NCBI RefSeq assembly: GCF_964204645.1 | Contig: NC_134031.1 | Coordinates: 15,683,307 to 15,747,306, forward strand | Origin: Tubulanus polymorphus | Taxonomy: Eukaryota > Nemertea > Palaeonemertea > Tubulaniformes > Tubulanidae | Reading direction: 5' to 3' | DNA: 64,000 bases | In this document: piece after piece, positions 37,021 to 48,590 of the stretch | How positions within the stretch are numbered: position 1 is the stretch's first letter | Layout of the letters: each line of letters begins with the position of its first letter | The notes under the pieces: generated by a model | What the model saw: only the letters and a program-made list of their open reading frames with translations | Database searches by the model: none | What the model was told of the DNA's origin: nothing | Program-made: the position numbers and the translations under genes

Positions 37021-37607
37021 TTTCGAGAAGGATTGGATTGTTTAAACGCGATACTTTGGGATGGAACGCTGTCAAATGCGAGACGAAGTTCCAAAACAAA
37101 GAAATACCGGTTAAATACTACGAGCTAATCAGAAACAGGTGTATACAAAATACGATCGAGATAGAATGTCGCTTTATGCAAAGATTATGACAGTTTGACA
37201 CGATTAGCAACGTCAGCTTTTGTTACCGATCGCGCGCCTTAGTATCGGCTGCCTGTGGCAAGTGACGACCTTTTTTCTAATGATATAAATATTAGGCATC
37301 GGAAGCAACCGGCAGTCGAAAACGGAAGCGAAGCCATAGAGCTGGCAGTTATTGTTAGTCAATGAACTGATGAAGCGATTTTATAAATAACGTTATAGCG
37401 TGAGATTGGTGTCATCAATGAGATGATGAATTAGAATCCCGTAAAACAACGGATGATTCCTCTTTTGGATTTGAATCGAAAGTAGGAGAAAATCGACTGC
37501 TAACGTAGCTAATTTGGTACTAATCATCAGTCTTACTTTGACGAACAAACAACTAATTATCTTAAACGCTCGTGAATTATTATTCCGTGCTGTAACGATA
37601 TGTAGAA

Positions 37608-37808
37608 AATCCGACACTAACAAAACGAGAAAGTTGAAGTCCGAAAAGTTTCGTTCAAGCTTATGATTTTTGATTCGACGTTTCGACTAAAACCATTCCT
37701 GAAAATTGACTATTAGGTTATAGACAAGTCGAAACGTCGAATCGATAAATCATAAGCTTGAAGGAAACTTTTCGGACTTCATCTTTCTCGTTTTGTTAGT
37801 GTGGGATT
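37608..37808. repeat. Long near-perfect hairpin with arms of about 80 bp
   Basis: The left arm begins ATCCGACACTAACAAAACGA and the right arm is its inverse ending TCGTTTTGTTAGTGTGGGAT, with only a few mismatches over about 80 bp and a loop of about 40 bp. The whole is about 200 bp. It is typical of a recently active foldback MITE; it could also form a long dsRNA if transcribed. Confidence 0.88.
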
Positions 37809-37985
37809 CTCTATATAAGTCGAGTTGTTCTCATCTTTCTAATAACACCACTAGCAACGTGGCCTCGTAAATCTGTTCAATTATCCGCTTGTTTAATCAA
37901 CATGATGTCCTTGTTTTATGACGAATAATGTATGATGTATCATGAAAAAATATACATTTCATTTGATGAACTAAAAATCGTATAA

Positions 37986-38108
37986 CTGGGTCCGGTTTCA
38001 TTGTAAGCTTAAATCAGTTTGAATTGTTGTCCTCATTGAAAACCTGAAGTAACCAATGGAGTAACACCAAAATTTGAGTTTAACCTTTTCGTGAAACTGG
38101 ATCCTGGG
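37986..38108. repeat. Foldback element, second copy of the 9248 family
   Basis: Starts CTGGGTCCGGTTTCATTGTA, ends CGTGAAACTGGATCCTGGG, and shares the core TTGTcCTCATTGAAAACcTG and AAGTAACCAATGG with 9248-9384. Confidence 0.75.
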
Positions 38109-38971
38109 ACCCATTTACCGTTTCTTCCCGCCTGATACCCTGTTGCGGTTTTTAAACTTACGTAAGCGGTTGTCATATTTTCCGCAAGAGAAGCCTACTT
38201 ACTTTTTCACAAATAAACTTGACATAATCATTGATACATGTACTTTTAAATCATCTGACATGGATTGATCATCGGGCATGCCTAGTGACTGTACTCCAAG
38301 TGATCCGATACCAATTGATTAGTTCAATTGAAGAATTCAATGCGTATTAGACATAACTGACAGCATTATACACCTCGACGACAAAAAGCATTTTGACGCC
38401 GTAAAAACCGTTAGAATATTTTTAATATACATCGATACCTAATAGTTAGCGTTATTTTAGGGGTTCTGTACGAGTCGATGTGCACTATGTCATCAATATT
38501 GGGTTTTCAAAATAACAATAATTACCAATGTGAATCATGGCTTGTAATTAAACATATTTCTTGACTCTTATTTTCTATTTGATAAATTTCAATGTCTTTT
38601 TGATAATGATTTTTTTAGAGAATGCGCACTACGTCATCAATATATCGGGGCTAGACTGGTTACCGATCAATTCAATCATTGATATACTGAAATTCAAAGC
38701 AACTTTATTGATCCTTTATAGTGTACCGCCGACAATAAAAGGCAATATGTTTTCTTTTTCTGCCGATGAAATTTCAAGTTAGTTTTCTTGTTTACTGAAT
38801 ATCTGATGAATGGACTTTCTAATCTATCGTAATCCACGAGGAGTTTTCGAAACGCTCAAATTCGTAAAACCTAGTGCAGAAAATTTAGTAATCCTTTGAC
38901 AGATTCATATTTCGCTACTTAACACTCGTGACATCATTATTCAGAAACGCGGCGCGTGTCGGTGCCCTGTT

Positions 38972-38978
38972 TATAAAA
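38972..38978 (+). promoter_or_regulatory. TATA box of the secreted-protein gene
   Basis: TATAAAA lies about 30 bp before CAGTTCACGACTG, a plausible start region near 39000. A UTR-like exon ending CTTCACAG/GTGAGC at 39192 follows. Confidence 0.5.
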
Positions 38979-38999
38979 CAGCGCAGCAGTTCACGACTG

Positions 39000-41900
39000 A
39001 TGCAATCAGCATCATCGCAACCGAGTCAAAGTTCTTCGAAGTTCTCGTCACTAAACCGCACTGCAACTACATAATATCGCGTGGAACTACCCCACGCAAA
39101 GCGAGCATGTCAATTCTGATCATCGGACGTGTCGAAAGGAAAAACAGTTTGATGGTCGGATTTCAGATTTGAGTAACCAGCGAACTTCACAGGTGAGCGA
39201 GCCAATTCACGTTGCTTCATTTTATTTTTCTAGATATTTGCTTTGTCGACTTAATCGATTGACTTCAACGTCGACTGAAAACTGAAAATGCAGAACTATC
39301 AGATTATCTCGGATTTGATTTTTACCTCAAAACTGTGATAATCTGTTCCGTTTTCATATAGATTCTACAACTTAATTATATAACAAATATATTTATGATA
39401 TCCCCGCTCCGTGAGAGAAATGGAAAACGACAAGCTTTGTTTGAAGCAAAATAAACAAGACATGTAGTTGATTGATAAGAGGTCATTTAGTATTGATATT
39501 ATAAATGTCAGATGAAACTAAGTTGATTACACAATTTACTACTCAAGAATTATTAATTTGCTTACAACGTTAGCATTCTATCATCCCGCATTTTCTTTGT
39601 TTTGTGGGTAATTAATTACTTTCTCGATTGCACATTCCTTCTCTTCCTCTTGCTTAATTCATTAGAAAAAAAACAGAGAGGTTACCTCCTTGGAAAAACC
39701 AATCAGTATTTGATACATCTTTGTTAGATCGAGGGATGAATAATTAATTAGTAAATGTATCCAATGTTCACGTATATTTCTGAAAATAGATAAGTATAAA
39801 ACATGATGGAATGATTCGACAATATTTACTGATGTGTACTGAAAATTTTGTTTAGAAAAGGAAGATGAAACGGGCCAATAATGACTGTAACTGCCTTTTA
39901 GTCGAGTTTCTGTTGAGTTCATCGACATTTCATTTCATGCGTGAAATCGAGAACAAAAATCTACGTATCAAAAACAAATGATTGTAGTTCTAGGCGATTA
40001 GGTACTGCAGATATTTCTACTGAAGGCCGAGTAATTAGATGAAAAGTACGAAATTGTAATACATATCGTTATCAGCGCGTCTAGGTTTTTTCTTAACTAG
40101 CACGAAAAAAACTGGTAGTTGCTAGAACAGCATATTTATTGAGTCGGCGCCTTCTTTTCCGGTAGCCGGAAGGGGAATCTTGACCGCTACCTGACGCATA
40201 GACGTTTAGCACTTCGTAATGTGACACTTAAAAGAGACCATTAGACCAGAGACCCAACCCCGATTACACACCAACGCATATTCAAAAAGGCGCGTAGATT
40301 CTGGCAACATTTGCAAATTGCATTCAATAATCAGCGAGATCAGTCCGGAAGATGGTATCCACAGTAACTGAGTTAAGATTTGACTCAGAGTTAACTCATT
40401 GAAAATGAATTAATTTTTGTTCAGAGCTTTCTCTAACTCACGACTGTGGAACCGGACCCAGGTCCACACAGGGCATTCTTCGGATTAAGCAGATATTTGA
40501 AGAAATACATCATAAAAGCGCGGTAACCGAGTAACCACTAGCGAATCTGGCGGATCCTCACCTGCCAAAAGTTGAATCCTCGATTGCCACAGTTTGATGA
40601 GTGCGCAATTTGCAGGTTTGACGATCGCTCTCGATATAAAGGGCAACCAAAATATTAAGGTAGGGGTCCGGCTGACACCCTCCCCCCCCCCCCCTCCATG
40701 ATTCACCCCAGATAGTATAAGAGTTCATCTGAGTCCTGTTTGATTGCAGTTCCTCCAGTTTAATTATTGAACCGCATGTAAATGTTGCACGGGTGGCTGA
40801 CCCGACAACGAACGATAAATTGCATATTTCAATTCCAAAATTCTGTCGTGTATTTCAGACTGCTGGATGAAGGTACCCGAATTGAATCGTTCCCCGCACG
40901 TCGGCGTAGCGGCCTTCGCCGGGGTTATCTACACCCTGGTGTTCATTAGTACCGCGTTAGCTGCCGAAACCGATCCGATACTCAGAGCGCTAACTACCAA
41001 CTGGTTACTATCCGGTAAGGATATAATTTCGTGTAAAATGCGCGCTTTGATATTTGAGATACATTAACAAACGTTGTTAATAGGGAAGTTTCCAGTTACC
41101 AGGTGCCATCTTAAAAATGAAAAAGTTTCAGCCAATGACACAGAATTACCGATTCTTTGAGGTGCCTACCTAAAAGTGACGTACCTTTTTTTAAACTGTA
41201 ACTGTGTCCGATTGTTGCAGCCGAGAAAGATGAAATAAACACCATCAGAAAATAGAAATGGTCACCTTTCTAACGATTCATAATTTTAAATTTTGTGCCA
41301 AAAGAGGGATGGACGACAATTAATCGCGCTAGAGGTTTTAGTTTAAAAAATGCTAAAATCTATCCAACAATACCGGACATGTGGGACCGCCTCAAAATGG
41401 CGCCCGGTAACTGGAAACTTCCCTATTTACCAAGCTTTCTAAACATTGAGAAAAAGCCAATTGCGTAAAATGCAAATGTATCCAGTGACAATGTTTATAA
41501 AAGGCACCCAGGAAGATTTTAAACCGATATTAATCACCAAAACGAGCCGGGCACCAAGAGGCCTCTTTCAGGCCTCCATCCTTCCGTGATATCGAAGATG
41601 ATGATGATGATGATGATGATGATACCAGTAAACACACTCCTTCGAATAGAATAAAATAATTTGTTGACGGTTGAATCTCGGTGTGAATTACACGGATGTA
41701 AAGTGTTGCCTTATACGCCCACCAGTCGCTCGAGTATGCGTTAGGAAAAAGCGACGGGGGTCTCGGCGAAATTAAATCTCCATTACCAGGCGCATGAACG
41801 CGGGTAATAGTTTTCCGGCAATTTCCAATGGGCTCGTAGCAAAATGGTCTCAGATTGCATCGGCTTCGACGTCACACGTTTCAATTCGTTGTTACGGTGA

Positions 41901-42749
41901 TGTGTGAACACTTCGCCGCCGTTTCGTTCGTCGAATATCTTAAATTCCTTTCAAATAATATTTATGAAATTTCGGTGAACAAAATGAACAATGTTATTCT
42001 CGAAGAATTTTTTTTCTCATAAATTACGGTAACGGGAAGACTGTGATTACGTTCTATTGGTAACTGTCGGATATATTTAGATACTTAATTTACAGAGGGA
42101 ACGTTGCGTGTTGAAAACACGGTTCGAATCCCACATTTAGGTCATATTTTATGCTTTATCTCTGCTTTACGGTAAAATCACTCTTACAGTATCTACTGCA
42201 TATTTTTCCTTTGGTAGATCTTGTTGACCTGATCTTGATTCCTTTATTTCAGCTGAAGTAAACGCAGATGCGAGTACCACCGAAGATAGTGTAGATGATG
42301 ACGTAATACTGAATGGGAATCTGGAGGAGGTGTCTGGCGATGAGGCAGCCCAAGTTTTCCCGATTGAGGTTCCAGTCCTGACCGAACATGCACCATCGTC
42401 GAGCGTCGAGGCGGAAATACGTGTACTAAACAAAATACGCGGCGCTTTGAAACATATAGAAACGCTCATGGAAGTCAATCTAAAACAGGAAATGAAACAA
42501 GAAGCGATTAAAGCGATTTCTATCTATCGATTAATGCAAACGCCATTACAGCGAACCCGGCAGGAGACAGAAATGTCATTGAAAGGCACCCAGCCTTGGG
42601 TAAGGTCGCCGACCGTTTTAACGAAACGTAGTCGGCAAACTTGCAATCCTCGGCGTCCGAGAATTCGCGACCTCATCGTTTACTTCAGAACTGGTCGTTT
42701 GTGCAATATGAAAGTAACGAAAATTCGTTTCGGTATTGCCGGTGGATAG
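39000..42749 (+). CDS. Unrecognised secreted protein, possible prohormone
   Basis: Model: a non-coding exon about 39000-39192 (donor CAG/GTGAGC), exon 40859-41014 with ATG at 40867, and exon 42253-42749. The coding part is 214 aa. Residues about 15-32 (AAFAGVIYTLVFISTALA) look like a signal peptide, with cleavage near ALA/AET. An acidic region follows (TTEDSVDDDV, NLEEVSGDEA), then an amphipathic helical stretch (VEAEIRVLNKIRGALKHIET). The C-terminus is basic, with a KR dibasic site before SRQTCNPRRP and two Cys 20 residues apart. An alternative reading removes 42600-42688 (GTAAGG...TTTACTTCAG, 89 nt). It replaces the C-terminus with NWSFVQYESNENSFRYCRW and ends near 42850. I recognise no family. 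Confidence 0.55.
40355..40460. repeat. Hairpin element, third copy of the 874 family
   Basis: Shares GAGTTAAGATTTGACTCAGA, a TTGAAAATGAATTAA core and the CTGTGGAACCGGACCCAGG end with the elements at 874-1088. It is in intron 1 of the secreted-protein gene. Confidence 0.75.
41093..41423. repeat. Foldback MITE flanked by TA
   Basis: GGGAAGTTTCCAGTTACCAG at the left and GGTAACTGGAAACTTCCC at the right form inverted repeats of about 35 bp including a mutated GCGCCATTTT/GTGCCATCTT part. TA lies on both sides. It is in intron 2 of the secreted-protein gene. Confidence 0.85.
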
Positions 42750-43206
42750 TCAAATACAACTGTGTGGTATTCATTCATTCATTAGATATAGGACAGATTT
42801 CGAAAATTCCTAATTTCTATCGGCTAAGTTTGGTCTATATGCGTGTTTAATTCGCAATTCTAGATTTAGCGAATATCATGTGAACGGATTATAAAATGAT
42901 GTTACACGATTTCTCCAAGTCTTAATTTCTCTAGGTCTCTTGATTTTTCTCTTGGTAAAATCGATTGCGCATTACATTAAAATATAGAAGTATAAAAGCG
43001 CTAATGAACTGTACGAGTATTTCTATTGTGTATCGAAATCGTAACATAAAAACTAAGGAAAGCTATAAAAACAATTGATGTATCTCAATCATCTTCAGTA
43101 AACAATATATCAATTCCTTGCGGGGTCTGTATCGAGGCGGTTAGGTATTGATTGATCACAGAACCGAAATTGGGTTAGACCGGGCTTACCTAAAACGTCA
43201 CTGTTC

Positions 43207-43539
43207 CACCATCCTCCCCCGGCAGGGATTCGAACCTGATAGCATCAAGATTGCCACGGTACGAAACCCGGCCAAAGAGCGAGTGCGCAGATACAAGCGC
43301 AGCTTAGATGATGTCATTATCAGCCAATCAGATATCTCATTTTATCTTAGCCCGGATTTTCCCATCCGTGAAATTTACCTCAGCGATTATACAACGAGCA
43401 ATCTGATTGGTGCCGCAAGTTTTCGCGCGGCAGAGTTGCGCATGTACCTGCGCACCCGGTCTATTGTGGCAGGAGTTCGTGCCGTGGCTGAGCGTAGCGA
43501 TGCCATCAGGTTCGAATCCCTTCCGTGGGAGGATGCTGG
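43207..43539. repeat. Head-to-head inverted repeat with tRNA-like B boxes
   Basis: Arms of about 90 bp, 43207-43295 and 43449-43539, are imperfect inverse copies. Each carries GGTTCGAATCC (43509-43519 on plus; 43226-43236 on minus), the Pol III B-box consensus. A TGGCTGAGC-like possible A box lies upstream in the right arm. The structure suggests two tRNA-derived SINE-like units facing each other, or a foldback transposon that captured a tRNA piece. The open frames crossing it on both strands follow from the inverted symmetry. Confidence 0.7.
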
Positions 43540-44455
43540 CCATTGGCCCATTGTCAACATAAATACCCTGTCATTCACTCTATCATTTCGATTGTTCGAA
43601 TATTCATATTTTGATTGATTAATCGATATCAAGATATGAATACAATGTATATAGTTGCATGGTTTTGAATTATTTCAAACGTAACCCTATAGCTGCAATA
43701 GCTGGCTTATTAAGTATGAAAAAACGCTTCTTTCCATGTTACAAGCATCATTTGCATCCATGCGTTGTGTAAGCAATTATGAATTGAAAATGTGTATTTT
43801 CGCTAATAAATCTTGATACAAATCATCAAAGACATATATCATGGTGCAGTTCTTTCACATTTCTATTATCGCCAGTCAGAGTGACCAACAGTCCACCATC
43901 TGAATAAGGCATTGGTGTGTCATCGATATTGCGCTGGGCCAGCAAATAAAAGAAAAATAAAAAATCTCCGTTTTCGCATCTATGCTATCGACGTGAGAGT
44001 GGTGTGGCCTTCGTCGATCGGATTGGAGAGAGCGAGAGAGAGAGCTATATGAACAGGACTCTATCAACCAAACCATCGAATCTAAAACTAGATAGAATCG
44101 TTTTAGTCTCCATGGCAAAACCAACGATAAAAAGTGACCCATTTTCAAAACATTTGATTATTTCCAACATGAAATTACCGTTTTATCTTATCCAAATTGA
44201 TGATTGATTGTGGCCGATTGTGGCAAGGTCGTTAACGTTTACTGCAATCAATCGATTTCTGAGAAAATTAATAAATGATTATTACAATTCAGCGATCATG
44301 AAAAGTTGATGTTTTACGAGTCCAAACAATCGAGCTATTTGCTCACCTGCCATGTATGCAATGAATAACAAAATGCTGGTAGAATCATCCATTGTTATAG
44401 TGAATTTATTTCTTATGATCATGAGCGAGACAGCGTTATCTATAACGTCGAAAAT

Positions 44456-44458
<3 letters not shown>

Positions 44459-44509
<51 letters not shown>

Positions 44510-44514
44510 TATAT
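44459..44514. repeat. (TA)n microsatellite
   Basis: An AT run of about 56 bp with one ATACAT interruption, about 120 bp upstream of the GPCR start at 44633. It is absent at the matching place before the second GPCR. Confidence 0.95.
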
Positions 44515-44632
44515 AAAAAATTCTAAAGACTCTAATTCGAATTCATTTGGAAAGGCTGTTTTGCACGAATAGTGCTAGCTACACGTGCATCTCGTGTCGG
44601 GAATTTCTACGTATATTTCTTTCGTTCAAACG

Positions 44633-45625
44633 ATGACTTGTAATCTAAGTTATTTCGGACCGACTTTCTGGGGTCATCTGTTACAGAACGGTTACAACTC
44701 GACGTCTCACGCAGGACGGGTGTTCGTGGCTGTGTTTATACCGGTTAACTCCGTTCTCGGACTGGTTGGAAATCTTACCGCGTTCGCAGTTCTGATTTCA
44801 ACCCCGAGTCTACGAAAGTGTGGCTATTCGGCGATACTGTTGGTTCTGGCTTGTTCGGATTCTGTGGCGCTTATATCTCGACTGGTTATCTGGGGTAATC
44901 TGGTGGTAGCGATGGCGGGCCGGGGTTCAGGCGTTTCTCTCGATACGACGGCGAAATGTCTCGTTACCGAACAAATAACAGCGACAAGTTTTATCGACGC
45001 AGCTCTGGTCGTATTGATTACGTTGGAGAGATTTGTTGTGATGTGTGTGCCGAAATTAAAATCATACTGCACTTTTGAGAACGTTCTGAAAGCGACGCTG
45101 TTCGCGTTGGTGATTTGCGTGACAATCTGCGTAGCGATTACATCTTCGATAATATACGTTCCCGAATGCGAGTTCGGGTGCGTGGAACCGCGTTTTCGCC
45201 GTAAAATCAAACTGACTATCGCGAGTATAATCATCGGTCCATTACCCGTCGCATTGATTTGCCTCTTCAACGGTCTCACCTTGCACAAGTTGGTGCGCCC
45301 CCGCGTTCCCAAACGCGGCAAGGGTATCCGCAACAAGACAGCGCGAGCTACGATCATGCTGCTGGTAACGTCGTTCAGCTACGCAACTATTACCTCCCCC
45401 TATAGCATAACGCTTTTCGCATACAAATCTTTGATACGCAACATGAATAGTTACCTGTTTCCCATTCGATGCCTCGTTGATTTGAATTACAGCATCAACT
45501 TCTTCCTTTACTACGTTTCTGGACAGGAATTCCGGGCTGGTGCGTCTAGGTTGATTGGACGCGGAGTCGACACGCAAACAGATGAGACCACACCTAGCTT
45601 CAACGACACGCTTTCTCTGTCGTAA
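44633..45625 (+). CDS. Class A GPCR, tandem copy 1
   Basis: A 330-aa single-exon receptor. The ATG at 44633 (MTCNLSYFG) is chosen because the upstream in-frame codons lack ATG and the same start exists in copy 2. TM1 has GLVGNLTAFAVLI, TM2 has LACSDSVALIS, and TM3 ends in TLERFVVMCVPKLKSY. Extracellular loop 2 is PECEFGCVEP. TM6 lacks CWxP (SYATITSPYSITLF). TM7 has DLNYSINFFLYYVSGQEFR, typical of peptide-type receptors. A Cys precedes TM3 (AKCLVTEQ). NLS and NST glycosylation sites lie in the N-terminus. Compared with copy 2 it lacks HHR in loop 3 and is 5 residues shorter where copy 2 has IKYFSAN. Ligand unknown. Confidence 0.9.
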   Translation: MTCNLSYFGPTFWGHLLQNGYNSTSHAGRVFVAVFIPVNSVLGLVGNLTAFAVLISTPSLRKCGYSAILLVLACSDSVALISRLVIWGNLVVAMAGRGSGVSLDTTAKCLVTEQITATSFIDAALVVLITLERFVVMCVPKLKSYCTFENVLKATLFALVICVTICVAITSSIIYVPECEFGCVEPRFRRKIKLTIASIIIGPLPVALICLFNGLTLHKLVRPRVPKRGKGIRNKTARATIMLLVTSFSYATITSPYSITLFAYKSLIRNMNSYLFPIRCLVDLNYSINFFLYYVSGQEFRAGASRLIGRGVDTQTDETTPSFNDTLSLS

Positions 45626-46969
45626 CGATCTGATTGGATTATGTGAATGGAAGATGTCTTACGGTCGTGTTTTTACGCAAAAACTATCGCCTGTTATTGC
45701 TTATATTTGCGTTCCAACTGAGATCTTCCCGAGAATTCTTTAATCAAGACTGAAATATTAGATAGATTAACTCGTTTTACGTTCGATATCTAACAGAGAA
45801 TAGGAAATAGTGAATCTACGATGGACCCAAGGATCTGAGTAGCTTGCAGGTCCACTAAGCGTTTCATTATTATCAAAAAATTTGAAATATGGTTAAGTTT
45901 ATGATATTATAGTTCTAGACATTTAATATCAATTCAGAATCTGATTATATACAGGCTGGAAAGACACGAGGATGTATGTATTATATGATGGTTTGTTCTG
46001 TTCACAGAAAAAAAACCTGGCGTTGGGCGGTTTATCTGGCGGAGACCGATATATCAGGGATTTGCTGCGTGCAATTGCCTTTATTCCTTCAGCACTTCCT
46101 CGCGTTCTCCTATACCTCAGGCAAAAATATAATTGGCTTAGATAAAGTGTGAAAAATGCTTCTTTTACATGTTACGAACATCGTTTGCATCCATGTGTTG
46201 TGTAAGCGATTATGAATTGAAAATGTGTATTTTCGCTAATAAATCTTGATAAAAATCATGACAGACATATTATATGACAGTACAGTTCTTTCGTATTTCT
46301 CTTATCGCCAGTCAGGTTCAAGCTTGGAGTCAACTGGGGTTACTCCAAAGTTCAAGTGACCAACAATCCACCATCTGAATGAGACATTGATGCAGCATCG
46401 ATATTGCGCTGAGAGAAAGCTATACGAACAGCTTTATCAACCGAACCATCGACGACTCTAAAACTGAGTAGAATCGTTTTTGTCTCCACGGCAAAACCAA
46501 CGATAAAAAGTGACTCATTTTTAAAAAGAATGAATGATTTCCAACAAAAAAAAATTACCGTTATATTAAAATCAAATCGATGATTAATTGTGGCCGATTG
46601 TGGCAAGGTCGTGCAAGCAATCGATTTCTATGAAAATTAATAAACGATTATAACATTCAGCGATCATGACAAATTGGTGTTTTATACTACGAGTCCAAAC
46701 AATCGAGTTATAAACTCACTTGTACTGTACTGAATAACAAAATGCGGGTAGAATCATCCATTATTTACAGTGAATATATTTCATACGATCATGAGACAGC
46801 GTGATCTAATTAGTTTTTTTTTTGTATTAAACACAGAAAATAAAGATATACAAATATTTTGAATACTCGAATTCGAATTCATTCGGAAAGGATATTTTGC
46901 ACGGATAGCTCTTGCTTACACGTGTATCTCGTGTCGGGAATTTCTACGTATATTTCTTTCCGTCAAACG

Positions 46970-47986
46970 ATGACTTGTAATCTAAGTTATTTCGGACCAA
47001 CTTTTTGGGGTCATCTGTTACAGAACGGTTACAACTCGACGTCTCACGCAGGACGGGTGTTCATGGCTGTGTTTATACCGGTTAACTCCGTTCTCGGACT
47101 GGCTGGAAATCTTACCGCGTTCGCAGTTCTGATTTTAACCCCGAGTCTACGAAAGTGTGGCTATTCGGCGATACTGTTGGTTCTGGCGTGTTCGGATTCT
47201 GTGGCGCTTATATCTCGACTGGTTATCTGGGGTAATCTGGTGGTAGCGATGGCGGGCCGGGGTTTAGGCGTTTCTCTCGATACAACGGCGAAATGTCTCG
47301 TTACCGAGCAAATTGGAGCGACAAGTTTTATCGACGCAGCCCTGATCGTATTGATTACGTTGGAGAGATTTGTTGTGATGTGTGTGCCGAAATTAAAATC
47401 ATACTGCACTTTTGAGAACGTGCTGAAAGCGGCACTGTTCGCGCTGGTGATTTGCGTGACAATCTGCGTAGCAATTACATCTTCGATCATACACGTTCCA
47501 GAATGCGAGTTCGGGTGCGTAGAACCGCGTTTTCGCAGTAAAATCAAACTGACTATCGCGAGTATAATCATCGGTCCATTGCCCGTCGCATTGATTTGCC
47601 TCTTCAACGGTCAAACCTTGCACAAGTTGGTGAGCCCTCGCGTTCCCAAACACCATCGCCGCGGTAAGGGTATCCACAACAAGACAACGCGAGCCACGAT
47701 CATGCTACTGGTAACGTCGTTCAGCTACGCGACGATCACGACCCCTTATTGCGTGGTGCTTTTCATCAAATACTTCAGCGCAAACAAATCTTTGATACGC
47801 AACATGAATAATTACCTGTTTCTCATTCGGTGCCTCGTTGATTTGAATTACAGCGTAAACTTCTTCCTTTACTACGTTTCTGGACAGGAATTCCGGGCCG
47901 GCGCGTCTAGGTTGATCGGACGTCCAGTGGAGACGCGACCAGACGAGACCACACCTAGCACCACCGACACGCTTTCTCTGTCGTAA
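46970..47986 (+). CDS. Class A GPCR, tandem copy 2
   Basis: A 338-aa single-exon receptor, almost identical to the one at 44633 through TM1-TM5. The start MTCNLSYFGPTFWGHLL is shared; reading could extend upstream in frame but has no ATG. It has PKHHRRGKGIHNK in intracellular loop 3 and TPYCVVLFIKYFSANKSL at TM6/loop 3, where copy 1 is shorter. TM7 DLNYSVNFFLYYVSGQEFR and the tail TDTLSLS are kept. Nothing is broken, so it appears functional. The membrane and peptide-receptor-like assignment is the same as for copy 1. Confidence 0.9.
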   Translation: MTCNLSYFGPTFWGHLLQNGYNSTSHAGRVFMAVFIPVNSVLGLAGNLTAFAVLILTPSLRKCGYSAILLVLACSDSVALISRLVIWGNLVVAMAGRGLGVSLDTTAKCLVTEQIGATSFIDAALIVLITLERFVVMCVPKLKSYCTFENVLKAALFALVICVTICVAITSSIIHVPECEFGCVEPRFRSKIKLTIASIIIGPLPVALICLFNGQTLHKLVSPRVPKHHRRGKGIHNKTTRATIMLLVTSFSYATITTPYCVVLFIKYFSANKSLIRNMNNYLFLIRCLVDLNYSVNFFLYYVSGQEFRAGASRLIGRPVETRPDETTPSTTDTLSLS

Positions 47987-48590
47987 CGAGCTAATTGGAT
48001 TTTGTGATTGGCAGATGTCTTACGGTCGTTTTCACGCAAAAAGTATAGACTGTTTAAAATTTGATACCATGTACTTTAAATTCTCGTTCCAACTGAAAAC
48101 TTCTCAAGAACTCTTTAATCAAGACTGAAATATTAAAAGATAACTCCGCTTTACGTCGGATATCTAATCGAGAATAGGAGATATTGAATCTACGACGAAC
48201 AGAGGTTGGTCCCAAGAATCTACGAGTAGCTTCCTCGTGAGCAGTAGGTCGGTCCACTTCAAGCTTGGCATTACATTTTTATCATAAAACTAAAAATAAT
48301 TGAACTTTACGAGTCTTTAGCTCTTAACTTCGCATTATCTTGGTGTTTCATGTTGATGTGACAATTATATCCTAAATAACCTTGGTAAGGCTTTTTAGCA
48401 TAGTTTTAAATGCGAATGACTACAAGGAGACATTAGATTTAGTAAAAAAATCATAACAAATTGAAGTACCAAACATCATCAGCCATTTTGGTAGATGGCT
48501 CCCTCTTTGACGAAATTAGTGTGAACTATAGCCAGTGATGAAGTTCATGGCCTATTTTTCCTGCCTCCCCATAAACCAACATGCCGAACG

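Larger units (their letters stand above)
35493..38970. other. Intergenic region upstream of CFAP100
   Basis: I see no gene. It contains an ATTATC/ATT-type microsatellite (about 36900-37020), a long hairpin (37608-37808) and a foldback element (37986-38108). Near 36515-36560 CGGATTATC is repeated several times. CFAP100 and secreted-protein promoters would lie at either end. Confidence 0.6.
42750..44632. other. Region between the secreted-protein gene and the GPCR pair
   Basis: No gene is supported. It contains the alternative 3' end of the secreted-protein gene (to about 42850), an inverted tRNA-like repeat (43207-43539), the left part of the duplicated GPCR unit from about 43697, and a TA run at 44459-44514. 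Confidence 0.6.
43697..46080. repeat. Duplicated unit, copy 1 (contains a GPCR)
   Basis: It matches 46125-49110 both upstream of the receptor (GTGTATTTTCGCTAATAAAT and following) and downstream (GGTTTGTTCTGTTC, CGTTGGGCGGT). The offset at the left edge is about 2.43 kb. Copy 1 has a TA microsatellite before the gene that copy 2 lacks. Confidence 0.85.

Noticed and set aside
42110-42135. B-box-like GGTTCGAATCC (also GGTTCAAATCC near 34038)
   Set aside because: No A box at proper spacing and no cloverleaf; probably chance or SINE remnants.
43148-43618. Plus-strand 156-aa open frame
   Set aside because: Crosses an inverted repeat with B boxes; a similar frame exists on the opposite strand by symmetry, and no protein family is recognised.
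44824-45577. Minus-strand frames of 111-177 aa opposite the GPCRs
   Set aside because: Shadows of the receptor coding strands; the same frames appear opposite both copies because the genes are duplicated.
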